A stretch of 5,253 nucleotides of DNA from an uncultured Acidobacteriota bacterium (lineage in GTDB: Bacteria; Acidobacteriota; Terriglobia; Terriglobales; Acidobacteriaceae), in assembly GCA_903932385.1 (NCBI GenBank), contig CAIZGA010000300.1, positions 1 to 5,253 of the forward strand. Reading direction: 5' to 3'. Below, piece after piece: positions 1 through 5,253 of this stretch. Under the pieces are notes generated by a model. That model searched no databases. It had not been told where the DNA came from and was given only the letters and a program-made list of their open reading frames with translations. Made by a program: the position numbers and the translations under genes. The stretch's first letter is position 1; each line of letters begins with the position of its first letter.

Positions 1-737
1 AGCCCCAGATTGATTTCAATCAATTTGCCCCGCAGCCAGCCCATGTGGAAGGCGCCGCCCAGCGCGGAGAAAATGCTGCGCCCTTCGGCCAGCACCAGCA
101 CCGGCGCGGCGTTGAAGACCCAGCTGACGATGGCCCACAGCGTCAACAGAGCGACGGTGAGGGTGATGACGACAGCGAGGAAAGCAACGATGTTGGGATC
201 GGGATCGACGGCGTGCATGGGTTGCACGATGGCCCAGCCGCCGGCCCAGGCGACGCCTTGAATCCACAGCAATAGCGTTGCGGTAAGAGCGGTGACGCGC
301 ATGGCCTGCAGCAGGATGAGCGAGGGCAGACGACTCCACTGCCAGCGCGCAGAAAAACTTTCATCTGCAGCGGCGGAGATGATCAACATGCGACCGACGC
401 CGGAGGCGATGGCGTAGAGGACCATCAGCAGCGGCAGCAGCCAGGTTGCCGTTGCGATGACGGGCGGGGTGAGCAACTCCACGCAACGCATGACGGCGTA
501 GGTGGAAGTTGTCTGGTCGAGCAGAGTGAATTGATGGATGCCGGTCTGGTCAAGCGGCGTTGCATCGAGAATGCGTTTGCCTTCGCGCAGCAGCAGCCAC
601 AACGTAGGAACGCCGACGAGCCAACGCCATGCAACTTCCATGGCCAGCAGACGCGGACGATGCAGACAGCGCGAAACCGTAGTGACCAGCGATTGGGTGC
701 CGCGCAGTCGCGGAGACGACGTTGCCGGGGCGGCCAC
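1..737 (-). CDS. Multi-pass membrane protein of unknown function, 3' end beyond the window
   Basis: I read this frame directly: 245 uninterrupted codons from a GTG at 737 to the left edge, so the C-terminus is missing. I do not recognise the family. About four hydrophobic segments lie near residues 35-50, 92-112, 148-171 and 184-208, separated by short loops with Arg, Asp and His, so it is probably an inner-membrane protein. Near residues 209-230 the stretch NAAPVLVLAEGRSIFSALGG resembles the loop after a membrane helix in several uncharacterised polytopic families, but this is only a resemblance. The GTG shares one base with the leuS stop (TAGTG). GGTGGTGA at 749-742, close to the consensus GGAGGTGA, lies four bases upstream, which supports this start. 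An ATG at codon 33 is an alternative start but would cut into the first hydrophobic segment. The overlap indicates co-transcription and probably translational coupling with leuS. No signal peptide or catalytic motif is visible. Confidence 0.8.
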   Translation of the reverse strand, partial: MAAPATSSPRLRGTQSLVTTVSRCLHRPRLLAMEVAWRWLVGVPTLWLLLREGKRILDATPLDQTGIHQFTLLDQTTSTYAVMRCVELLTPPVIATATWLLPLLMVLYAIASGVGRMLIISAAADESFSARWQWSRLPSLILLQAMRVTALTATLLLWIQGVAWAGGWAIVQPMHAVDPDPNIVAFLAVVITLTVALLTLWAIVSWVFNAAPVLVLAEGRSIFSALGGAFHMGWLRGKLIEINLG

Positions 738-3283
738 TACTTCACCACCAGATTCACCAGTTTGCCGGGGACGACAATAATTTTTGCGACGGTCTTTCCG
801 GCGACGCGTGACTGCACTTTGGAATCGGCCAGCGCTGCTTCTCGGATGGCGTCTTCACTGCTGCCGGCGGGCATGGCGACAACATTCACCAGCTTGCCGT
901 TGACCTGCACGGGGACTTCAATCGTGTCGTCGCGCGCGAGGTCGGGATTGAAGGTGGGCCACGGTGTACGGAAGACTGCGCCTTCGCCGCCGAAGAGTTC
1001 CCACAATTCTGCAGCGAGAAAGGGAGCGAAGGGAGCGAGCAACAGCGTGAGGCTGGTAAAGATTTCGCGCACGACTGCGGGAGTGACGACGCCGGAATCC
1101 AGGTCGGCATCGGCGGAGCTGATCTCATTCACCAGTTCCATGATGGCGGCGATGCAGGTGTTGAAGTGCCAGCGGCCGTCGAAGTCGAGCGAAATTTTTG
1201 CGATGGTCTGATGCAGTTTGCGCAGCAGTTTTTGTTCCAGCGGCTGTAGAGAATTTAAATCCACCGTGCCCGCAGAGATGGAACGTTGCGCGGCCGGCGA
1301 TGTGGCGAGGCGGTAGACGCGACTGAGAAAACGGCTGATGCCGGCGACGCCATCCTCCTGCCAGTCGAGGTCGCGGTCCGGCGGCGCGGCGAAGAGCGCA
1401 TACATGCGCGTGGCATCGGCACCGTAGCGGGCAATCATGTCATCGGGCGAAACGACGTTGCCTTTCGACTTCGACATTTTCGAGCCGTCTTTGATGACCA
1501 TGCCCTGGGTGAAGAGCCGCGTGGCGGGTTCGCTGTTTTTAATCAGGCCGAGGTCGCGCATCACGCGGGTCCAGAAGCGCGAATAAATGAGGTGCAGGAT
1601 GGCGTGTTCGACGCCGCCGATGTACTGGTCAATCGGGAACCAGTAGGCGACCTTGGCGGGATCGAATGCTGCGTTGGAATTTTGCGCATCGGCGTAGCGA
1701 TAGAAATACCAGGACGAGTCGACGAATGTGTCCATGGTGTCAGTCTCGCGTTGCGCGGGTCCGCCGCATTTGGGGCAGGTGGTGTTGAGGAACGATGGCA
1801 CGCGGCCGAGCGGCGAGCCGCCCTGCTGGGTGATTTCAATCTGCTCGGGCAACAGCACCGGCAGTTGATCCTCCGGCACGGGAACGAGGCCGTCTTTATC
1901 GCAATGCAGCATGGGAATCGGCGTGCCCCAGTAGCGCTGGCGACTGACGCCCCAATCTTTCAGGCGGAAGACGACGGTGGCTTTGCCGTAATTTTTTGCT
2001 TCGGCCTGCGCTGCCATTTTTTTCTGCGCAGCTTCGCAACTGAGTCCGGTGAACTCGCCGCTGTTGATGAGCACGCCGTCTTCAGAAACGAAGGGCATCT
2101 CCGCAGGAGGGTCCGATTGAACAGCCGGTTCAATGACGGGGACGATGGGCAGATCGTATTTTTTTGCGAAGTCGAAATCGCGTTCGTCATGCGCGGGCAC
2201 GGACATGATGGCGCCGGTGCCATAGTCGAGCAGAACGTAATTCGCAATCCAGACGGGAACTTTTTCGCCGTTGAAGGGATTGATGGCGTAGCGGCCGGTG
2301 AAGACGCCATGTTTTTCCAGCTCATTCATGGCCGCGCCCATGTCGCCGGATTCGCGCGCGATTTTCTGCTGCTCAATCATGGCGGCGGCAGCGGCGCCAA
2401 CGTTTGCATCGGCGGCGGCGAATTGTTTTGCTACGGCATGTTCGGGCGCGAGTTGCAGGGAGGTTGCGCCGAAGATGGTATCGACGCGCGTGGTGAAGAC
2501 GGTGATTCTTTCCGCAGAGTCGGCGACGGAAAAATCCACATACGCGCCTTCGCTGCGGCCGATCCAATTGCGCTGCATGGTGCGAACTTTTTCCGGCCAG
2601 CCTTCGAGCTGGTCAAGGCCGGCGACGAGTTCATCTGCATATTTGGTGATGCGGAAGAACCACTGCTCCAGATTGCGCTGCTCGACGAGAGTATCTTCAT
2701 GCCGCCAGCAACAGCCGTTGACCACCTGCTCATTGGCGAGCACGGTGGCGCATTGCGGACACCAGTTCACCTTGCTCTGCTTGCGGTAGACGAGGTCGCG
2801 CTCAAACATGCGAAGGAAAAACCACTGGTTCCAGCGGTAATACTCCGGCAGGCAGGTGGTGACTTCAGTGGACCAGTCGTAGCTGAAACCCATGCGGCGC
2901 ATCTGACGGCGCATGGCGGCGATGTTGGAGAGCGTCCACTCGCGCGGCGGGGTGTTGTTTTTTAGTGCGGCGTTTTCCGCGGGCAGGCCGAAGGCGTCCC
3001 AGCCCATGGGATGCAGCACGTTGTAGCCGCGCATCCACATGTAGCGCGCGAGTGCGTCGCCGATGGAGTAGTTGCGGACGTGGCCCATGTGCAGCTGGCC
3101 GCTGGGATAGGGCAGCATCTCCAGCACGTAATATTTCGGACGGGCGGAGCCGGCAGGTTCGGCGCGGTAGAGTGATTCGTCCGCGTCCCAACGCGGCTGC
3201 CACTTAGCCTCAAGTTCGGCAGGGGTGTAGCGCTGCGGCTCGGATTTTTCCGTCAGGTTGGCCTGGTGGTTGCTATCAGTCAT
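737..3283 (-). CDS. leuS: Leucyl-tRNA synthetase (LeuRS), class Ia, complete
   Basis: Cytoplasmic enzyme that charges tRNA-Leu with leucine using ATP; 848 aa, within the usual bacterial range. Residues 50-115 start the Rossmann fold, with the HIGH signature as HMGH (65-68) and the family block GWDAFGLPAENAA. A zinc-knuckle-like site has C175, C178, C192 and H195. The CP1 editing domain (about 230-430) keeps TTRVDT (264-269) and HDERD (365-369). These correspond, from memory, to E. coli T252 and D345, so post-transfer editing of mischarged tRNA should be intact. A second pair, C503/C506, precedes the DSSWYFYRY block. KMSKS is at 602-606, followed by the anticodon-binding helical domain and a small C-terminal domain ending at 848. 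Only a few residues separate GMVIKDG from KMSKS, so the leucine-specific insertion of E. coli and Thermus LeuRS is absent, as in Bacillus. The ATG at 3283 is preferred over the in-frame ATG at 3433, because the extra 50 residues look non-conserved and family homology begins just after residue 17. No clear Shine-Dalgarno precedes 3283. Confidence 0.98.
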   Translation of the reverse strand: MTDSNHQANLTEKSEPQRYTPAELEAKWQPRWDADESLYRAEPAGSARPKYYVLEMLPYPSGQLHMGHVRNYSIGDALARYMWMRGYNVLHPMGWDAFGLPAENAALKNNTPPREWTLSNIAAMRRQMRRMGFSYDWSTEVTTCLPEYYRWNQWFFLRMFERDLVYRKQSKVNWCPQCATVLANEQVVNGCCWRHEDTLVEQRNLEQWFFRITKYADELVAGLDQLEGWPEKVRTMQRNWIGRSEGAYVDFSVADSAERITVFTTRVDTIFGATSLQLAPEHAVAKQFAAADANVGAAAAAMIEQQKIARESGDMGAAMNELEKHGVFTGRYAINPFNGEKVPVWIANYVLLDYGTGAIMSVPAHDERDFDFAKKYDLPIVPVIEPAVQSDPPAEMPFVSEDGVLINSGEFTGLSCEAAQKKMAAQAEAKNYGKATVVFRLKDWGVSRQRYWGTPIPMLHCDKDGLVPVPEDQLPVLLPEQIEITQQGGSPLGRVPSFLNTTCPKCGGPAQRETDTMDTFVDSSWYFYRYADAQNSNAAFDPAKVAYWFPIDQYIGGVEHAILHLIYSRFWTRVMRDLGLIKNSEPATRLFTQGMVIKDGSKMSKSKGNVVSPDDMIARYGADATRMYALFAAPPDRDLDWQEDGVAGISRFLSRVYRLATSPAAQRSISAGTVDLNSLQPLEQKLLRKLHQTIAKISLDFDGRWHFNTCIAAIMELVNEISSADADLDSGVVTPAVVREIFTSLTLLLAPFAPFLAAELWELFGGEGAVFRTPWPTFNPDLARDDTIEVPVQVNGKLVNVVAMPAGSSEDAIREAALADSKVQSRVAGKTVAKIIVVPGKLVNLVVK

Positions 3284-3293
3284 GACAACTACG

Positions 3294-3323
3294 ATTGTAA
3301 CTGCGCGGGATTGCCGCTGTTCT
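3294..3323 (-). promoter_or_regulatory. Candidate leuS promoter with a -10 box close to the start codon
   Basis: On the minus strand TACAAT (3299-3294) matches five of six bases of the sigma-70 -10 consensus. An 18-base spacer separates it from AGAACA (3323-3318), a poor -35 with only the last three bases matching. The box ends ten bases before the leuS ATG, so transcription would begin only about 3-5 bases upstream of it. That fits the lack of a Shine-Dalgarno before leuS and suggests a near-leaderless mRNA. A single hexamer match can arise by chance, and a promoter further upstream is equally possible. Confidence 0.35.
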
Positions 3324-3472
3324 GTATTGCGATAAGCAGATACGCGATGAGTTGCCGAAATGATGCTTCCATGCTGACCGAAAGATAGGCTTGAATGAAG
3401 CGCGATACGCAAATAAGAGCCATGCGGATTCACGCAGAATTGGATACTATTAAATCAAGAACAAGCACAGAC

Positions 3473-3505
3473 ATGAGTAGCCAGGCGCAGGCGCGGAACC
3501 GCTAG
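3473..3505 (+). other. Possible 10-codon leader ORF upstream of the glycosyltransferase
   Basis: ATG at 3473 opens a frame reading MSSQAQARNR that ends in TAG at 3503-3505, 23 bases before the glycosyltransferase ATG. No convincing ribosome binding site precedes it, and the peptide lacks the codon runs typical of attenuators. It may be chance. The surrounding intergenic DNA (3284-3528) otherwise shows only weak promoter-like matches for the rightward gene: TTGAAT at 3391, 17 bases from TAAGAG at 3414, and TACTAT at 3445-3450 without a -35. Confidence 0.15.
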
Positions 3506-3517
3506 CTGCAAGGACTG

Positions 3518-3523
3518 AAGGGA
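3518..3523 (+). promoter_or_regulatory. Shine-Dalgarno site of the glycosyltransferase gene
   Basis: AAGGGA lies five bases before the ATG at 3529, and a second AAGGA sits slightly further upstream at 3510-3514. This fixes the start of the downstream gene, and it contrasts with leuS, which has no obvious site. Confidence 0.7.
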
Positions 3524-3528
3524 ACATA

Positions 3529-4773
3529 ATGAAGTTAAAAACGATGCGTGCGGTGGATTACTGGATTGGAATCCCGCTCTGCTTCCTGATGTCACAGGTC
3601 GTGCGAATCCTGCCGAAAGCCAGCCACCCAGCCAAGCCGAAGCGCATCCTCTTCATCGAACTTTCTGAGATGGGCAGCACGATCATCGCCAACCCGGCGA
3701 TGCAGAAGGCGAAGGCCGAGCTGGATGCCGAGATATTTTTTCTCATCTTTGAACGCAATGTGGACAGCCTGCGGTTGCTGAACACGGTGCCCGAGGCCAA
3801 CATCGTCACCATACGCGAGACCAGCCTGCCGGTGCTGGTGATGGATTCGATTCGGTTCCTTTTCTGGGCGCGCAAGGCGAAAATCGACACGGTTGTGGAT
3901 TTGGAATTGTTCTCGCGCTACTCTGCGTTGCTGACCGGACTTTCCGGAGCGATGCGGCGGGTGGGCTTCTACCGCTTCCACAGCGAGGGCCTGTACCGCG
4001 GCGAGATGATGACGCACCGCGTGAATTACAACGGGCACATCCACATTGCGAAAAACTTTGTCTGCATGGTGAATGCGTTGCTGGCGAAGACGCCGGAAGT
4101 TCCCTACTCGAAGACGTATGTATCGGACGCGGAGATTCGCGTGCCGGTGCAGAGCGTGACGGAAGAGGCGAAGGAACGCGTGCGCGGGCTGGTGCGGCAG
4201 GTGTATCCGGATTACAAGCCGGAGTATCACCGCATTGTGCTGATCAATCCGAACAGTTCTGAACTTCTGCCGCAGCGGCGCTGGTCGCAGGACAATTATG
4301 TTGCGCTCTCCGCGCTGGTGGTGAAGGAGTGGGAGAATGCGCTGGTGCTGATTACCGGCTCTCGCGGCGAACGCGAAGAAGCGTTGCGCATGCAGGAGCA
4401 GCTGGGGCATCCGCGATTCCGCAGCTTTGCCGGTATGCATGATTTGATGTCGCTGACGCCGCTATACAACATTGCCAGCGTGCTGGTGAGCAACGACAGC
4501 GGCCCGGCACATTTCTCCGCCATTACGCCGATCCGTTCCATCGTGCTGTTTGGACCGGAGACGCCGAAGCTCTACGGCAGCCTGGGCAATACGGAATCGA
4601 TTACCGCGGAGCTTTCGTGTTCGCCGTGCGTGATGGCGACGAACCAGAAAAATTCTGCGTGCGATGATCCGGTCTGCATGCGCATGATTACGCCGGAGCG
4701 GGTTTGCGATTCGATTCGCGAGATTTTCGAGGGCAAGTATCCTACGAGCGATGCGCCGGCGCGGAGTGCGTAG
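3529..4773 (+). CDS. Glycosyltransferase family 9 protein (ADP-heptose:LPS heptosyltransferase-like)
   Basis: A complete 414-aa GT-B enzyme, probably acting at the cytoplasmic face of the inner membrane in building LPS core or another surface glycan. Residues 1-30 form an N-terminal extension with a hydrophobic stretch (YWIGIPLCFLMSQVVRIL, 11-28) that could anchor it to the membrane. The first Rossmann-like domain opens with RILFIELSEMGSTIIANPAM (39-58), the family's N-terminal loop. The second starts at IVLINPNSSELLPQRRW (236-252) and carries NDSGPAH (322-328) and LFGPETPKLYGSLG (340-353), the nucleotide-sugar-binding signature of GT9. A Cys cluster, C364, C367, C378 and C383, sits in the usual CSPC...C...C tail block, followed by ITPERV. 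The position of WaaC Asp13 (GD of the N-terminal loop) is Ser50 here, while Asp323 and the basic pair R250/R251 are kept. Donor and acceptor cannot be told from sequence. It is transcribed alone, divergent from leuS, and ends before a terminator. It could be a heptosyltransferase, but the altered loop suggests a different GT9 branch. Confidence 0.9.
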   Translation: MKLKTMRAVDYWIGIPLCFLMSQVVRILPKASHPAKPKRILFIELSEMGSTIIANPAMQKAKAELDAEIFFLIFERNVDSLRLLNTVPEANIVTIRETSLPVLVMDSIRFLFWARKAKIDTVVDLELFSRYSALLTGLSGAMRRVGFYRFHSEGLYRGEMMTHRVNYNGHIHIAKNFVCMVNALLAKTPEVPYSKTYVSDAEIRVPVQSVTEEAKERVRGLVRQVYPDYKPEYHRIVLINPNSSELLPQRRWSQDNYVALSALVVKEWENALVLITGSRGEREEALRMQEQLGHPRFRSFAGMHDLMSLTPLYNIASVLVSNDSGPAHFSAITPIRSIVLFGPETPKLYGSLGNTESITAELSCSPCVMATNQKNSACDDPVCMRMITPERVCDSIREIFEGKYPTSDAPARSA

Positions 4774-4802
4774 AAATTTCCAGATAAGAAGATCCAATAA
4801 CG

Positions 4803-4830
4803 AAGCCGCCAACTTGAATGTTGGCGGCTT
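4803..4830 (+). terminator. Intrinsic terminator after the glycosyltransferase
   Basis: A perfect 11-bp stem (AAGCCGCCAAC at 4803-4813 with GTTGGCGGCTT at 4820-4830) closes a six-base loop, TTGAAT. It lies 30 bases after the stop codon. The following TGTAATTT is only moderately T-rich. GC-rich stem, position and following Ts support a rho-independent terminator for the rightward gene. It might also stop leftward transcription coming from the beta-galactosidase side, although the minus-strand tail there (TCGTTATTGG) is poor in Ts. Confidence 0.8.
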
Positions 4831-4849
4831 TGTAATTTACGGCTGCTAA

Positions 4850-5064
4850 TTAATTTGTGGCGAGGGCCGCGTTGGCTTTTTTGTTTTTCATTTTTTCGCG
4901 GACTACGAAGAATGCATAGCAGGAGAGCATCACCATGATGGGATCGAGCGGACGGAGATGAGAGTTGTTATGCCCATGTTGCCGGAGTTGTTATCCGCAG
5001 TACCGGGATCAACATACTTTGGGCAGGACGGAAATACGACCCGTATAAATACGGTATGTGGCAT
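4850..5064 (-). pseudogene. Possible decayed, frameshifted tail of a small membrane protein gene
   Basis: Two overlapping minus-strand open frames look protein-like. Frame one runs from ATG 5064 to TGA 4930 (44 aa, containing YVDPGTADNNSGNMGITTLI). Frame two is open from 4990 to TAA 4850 and ends with LRPLDPIMVMLSCYAFFVV, then REKMKNKKANAALATN. The latter has the look of a last transmembrane helix followed by a Lys-rich cytoplasmic tail. One frameshift near 4945-4957 would join them into a single reading of about 70 residues (...ITTLISVR-PLDPIMVML...). It lies downstream of, and on the same strand as, the beta-galactosidase. I do not recognise the family. The frames are short, no ribosome binding site is seen, and they may be chance or two separate small ORFs. 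Confidence 0.25.
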
Positions 5065-5066
5065 AC
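5041..5066. repeat. Adjacent small inverted repeats
   Basis: CCGTAT-AA-ATACGG (5041-5054) is a 6-bp inverted repeat with a two-base centre. Sharing its last G is GTATG-TGG-CATAC (5054-5066), a 5-bp inverted repeat. The CGTAT/ATACG half-site thus occurs three times in 26 bases (5042-5046, 5049-5053, 5063-5067). This could be an operator-like site or a small RNA hairpin, but it lies downstream of both flanking genes, where a regulator site is not expected. Confidence 0.35.
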
Positions 5067-5096
5067 GTGAACTACCGATGATCTCGCGCCGGAAAG

Positions 5097-5121
5097 GCTA
5101 GTTGGCTTCCTAGCGAGCCAA
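5097..5121 (-). repeat. Competing stem-loops across the beta-galactosidase stop codon
   Basis: Two alternative hairpins overlap: GCTAG (5097-5101) with CTAGC (5110-5114), and TTGGCT (5102-5107) with AGCCAA (5116-5121), each with an eight-base loop. They span the minus-strand TAG at 5112-5110. The minus-strand sequence after them (CTTTCCGGCG) has no long T-run, so this is a weak terminator candidate at most. Confidence 0.25.
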
Positions 5122-5253
5122 TCGAGCGAGATCCTCGCCGCCGCTCAGGATTTTCAGGCGATAGCTGTAGGACATCGGCTTGGGATCGATGCGGAACTGT
5201 TCGTGGGGCATGGCGCCCCAACTGTTGTCGCCGCCGAGGCCGCGCTGGCGGAG
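5110..5253 (-). CDS. Beta-galactosidase (glycoside hydrolase family 2), C-terminal fragment
   Basis: The last 47 codons of a minus-strand gene whose start lies beyond the right edge; the stop is TAG at 5112-5110. The reading [20 protein letters not shown] matches the conserved C-terminal block of LacZ-type enzymes; E. coli LacZ has MGIGGDDSWS there, from memory. Trp12 of the fragment corresponds to E. coli Trp999, which lines the galactose-binding site, so the active-site contribution of the last domain is kept. The following [15 protein letters not shown] fits the final beta-strands of that domain (Bgal_small). The tail runs about 35 residues past the Trp against about 24 in E. coli, adding [10 protein letters not shown]. 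The enzyme would hydrolyse terminal beta-galactosides; cellular location cannot be judged without the N-terminus. It is convergent with the glycosyltransferase. Confidence 0.88.
   Translation of the reverse strand, partial: LRQRGLGGDNSWGAMPHEQFRIDPKPMSYSYRLKILSGGEDLARLAR

Larger units (their letters stand above)
4831..5109. other. Convergent intergenic region without a confident gene
   Basis: Lies between the glycosyltransferase terminator and the lacZ-type stop. It contains a plus-strand T-rich stretch (4875-4897, three runs of five or six T), a 10-bp direct repeat GAGTTGTTAT (4962-4971 and 4985-4994), inverted repeats around 5041-5066, and short open frames on both strands. None has a convincing ribosome binding site. 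On the plus strand, ATG 4958 to TAG 5101 reads 47 aa of unrecognised protein beginning MRVVMPMLPELLSAVPGSTY; it overlaps the minus-strand frames, so at most one reading can be real. Confidence 0.6.

Noticed and set aside
16..364. Short minus- and plus-strand open frames at the left edge
   Set aside because: They are out of frame with the continuous 245-codon hydrophobic reading that starts at the coupled GTG, and are Arg/His- or Pro-rich shadows.
531..1211. 226-codon plus-strand open frame
   Set aside because: Antisense to the leuS 3' end and the start of the membrane protein gene; the low-complexity Ser/Arg/Thr-rich translation is typical of a shadow frame.
1286..2965. Very long open frame (559 codons) on the plus strand
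   Set aside because: It lies entirely antisense to leuS, whose motifs are unmistakable; codon bias in GC-rich genes commonly leaves the opposite strand open. Its translation shows no family motif.
3284..3433. Upstream in-frame ATG giving leuS 50 more residues
   Set aside because: The extra segment has no resemblance to LeuRS N-termini, and the ATG at 3283 matches the usual start just ahead of the Y-x-P-x-x-L-E-x-K-W-Q block.
3592..4440. 282-codon minus-strand open frame
   Set aside because: Antisense to the glycosyltransferase; the His/Arg-rich translation has no domain, while the plus-strand reading has clear GT9 motifs and a ribosome site.
4862..4897. Second terminator before the T-runs
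   Set aside because: Only a 3-bp stem (GCC-GCGTT-GGC) precedes the Ts, too weak; the T-rich stretch is better explained by Lys codons of a minus-strand frame or plain AT-rich DNA.
1..5253. CRISPR array, tRNA, rRNA, insertion sequence or attachment site
   Set aside because: No regularly spaced repeats, cloverleaf-like segment, transposase motif or paired terminal repeats were seen on either strand.

Overview
The window looks like chromosomal DNA of a moderately GC-rich Gram-negative bacterium. The style of the LeuRS, the rarity of strong Shine-Dalgarno sites and the DYWIGIPLCF-type family 9 glycosyltransferase fit Acidobacteriota (Terriglobia) best, but that placement is inference from memory and not something the sequence proves.

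Layout. Positions 1-3283 are a minus-strand transcription unit. leuS (leucyl-tRNA synthetase, 848 aa, complete) comes first. Its stop codon overlaps by one base the GTG start of a second gene, which encodes an unrecognised multi-pass membrane protein running off the left edge after 245 codons. Positions 3284-3528 are a divergent intergenic region. It holds a candidate -10 box very close to the leuS ATG, a possible 10-codon leader ORF, and a good Shine-Dalgarno for the rightward gene. Positions 3529-4773 (plus strand) encode a complete 414-aa GT-B glycosyltransferase of family 9 (ADP-heptose/LPS heptosyltransferase-like), followed by a strong stem-loop terminator at 4803-4830. Positions 4831-5109 have no confident gene. 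They contain two overlapping minus-strand open stretches that could be the decayed, frameshifted tail of a membrane protein, and some small inverted repeats. At the right edge, 5110-5253 (minus strand) is the C-terminus of a GH2 beta-galactosidase (LacZ-type), recognisable by its GLGGDNSWG motif.

The genes do not form one obvious pathway: a translation housekeeping gene with a coupled membrane protein, a cell-envelope sugar transferase transcribed divergently, and a carbohydrate-degrading enzyme convergent with it. No mobile element, CRISPR array, tRNA or rRNA was seen. The points most worth a second look are the glycosyltransferase, which has Ser where WaaC-type enzymes carry the proposed catalytic Asp, and the possibly decayed gene between it and lacZ. 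I see no convincing sign of a wholly new system.
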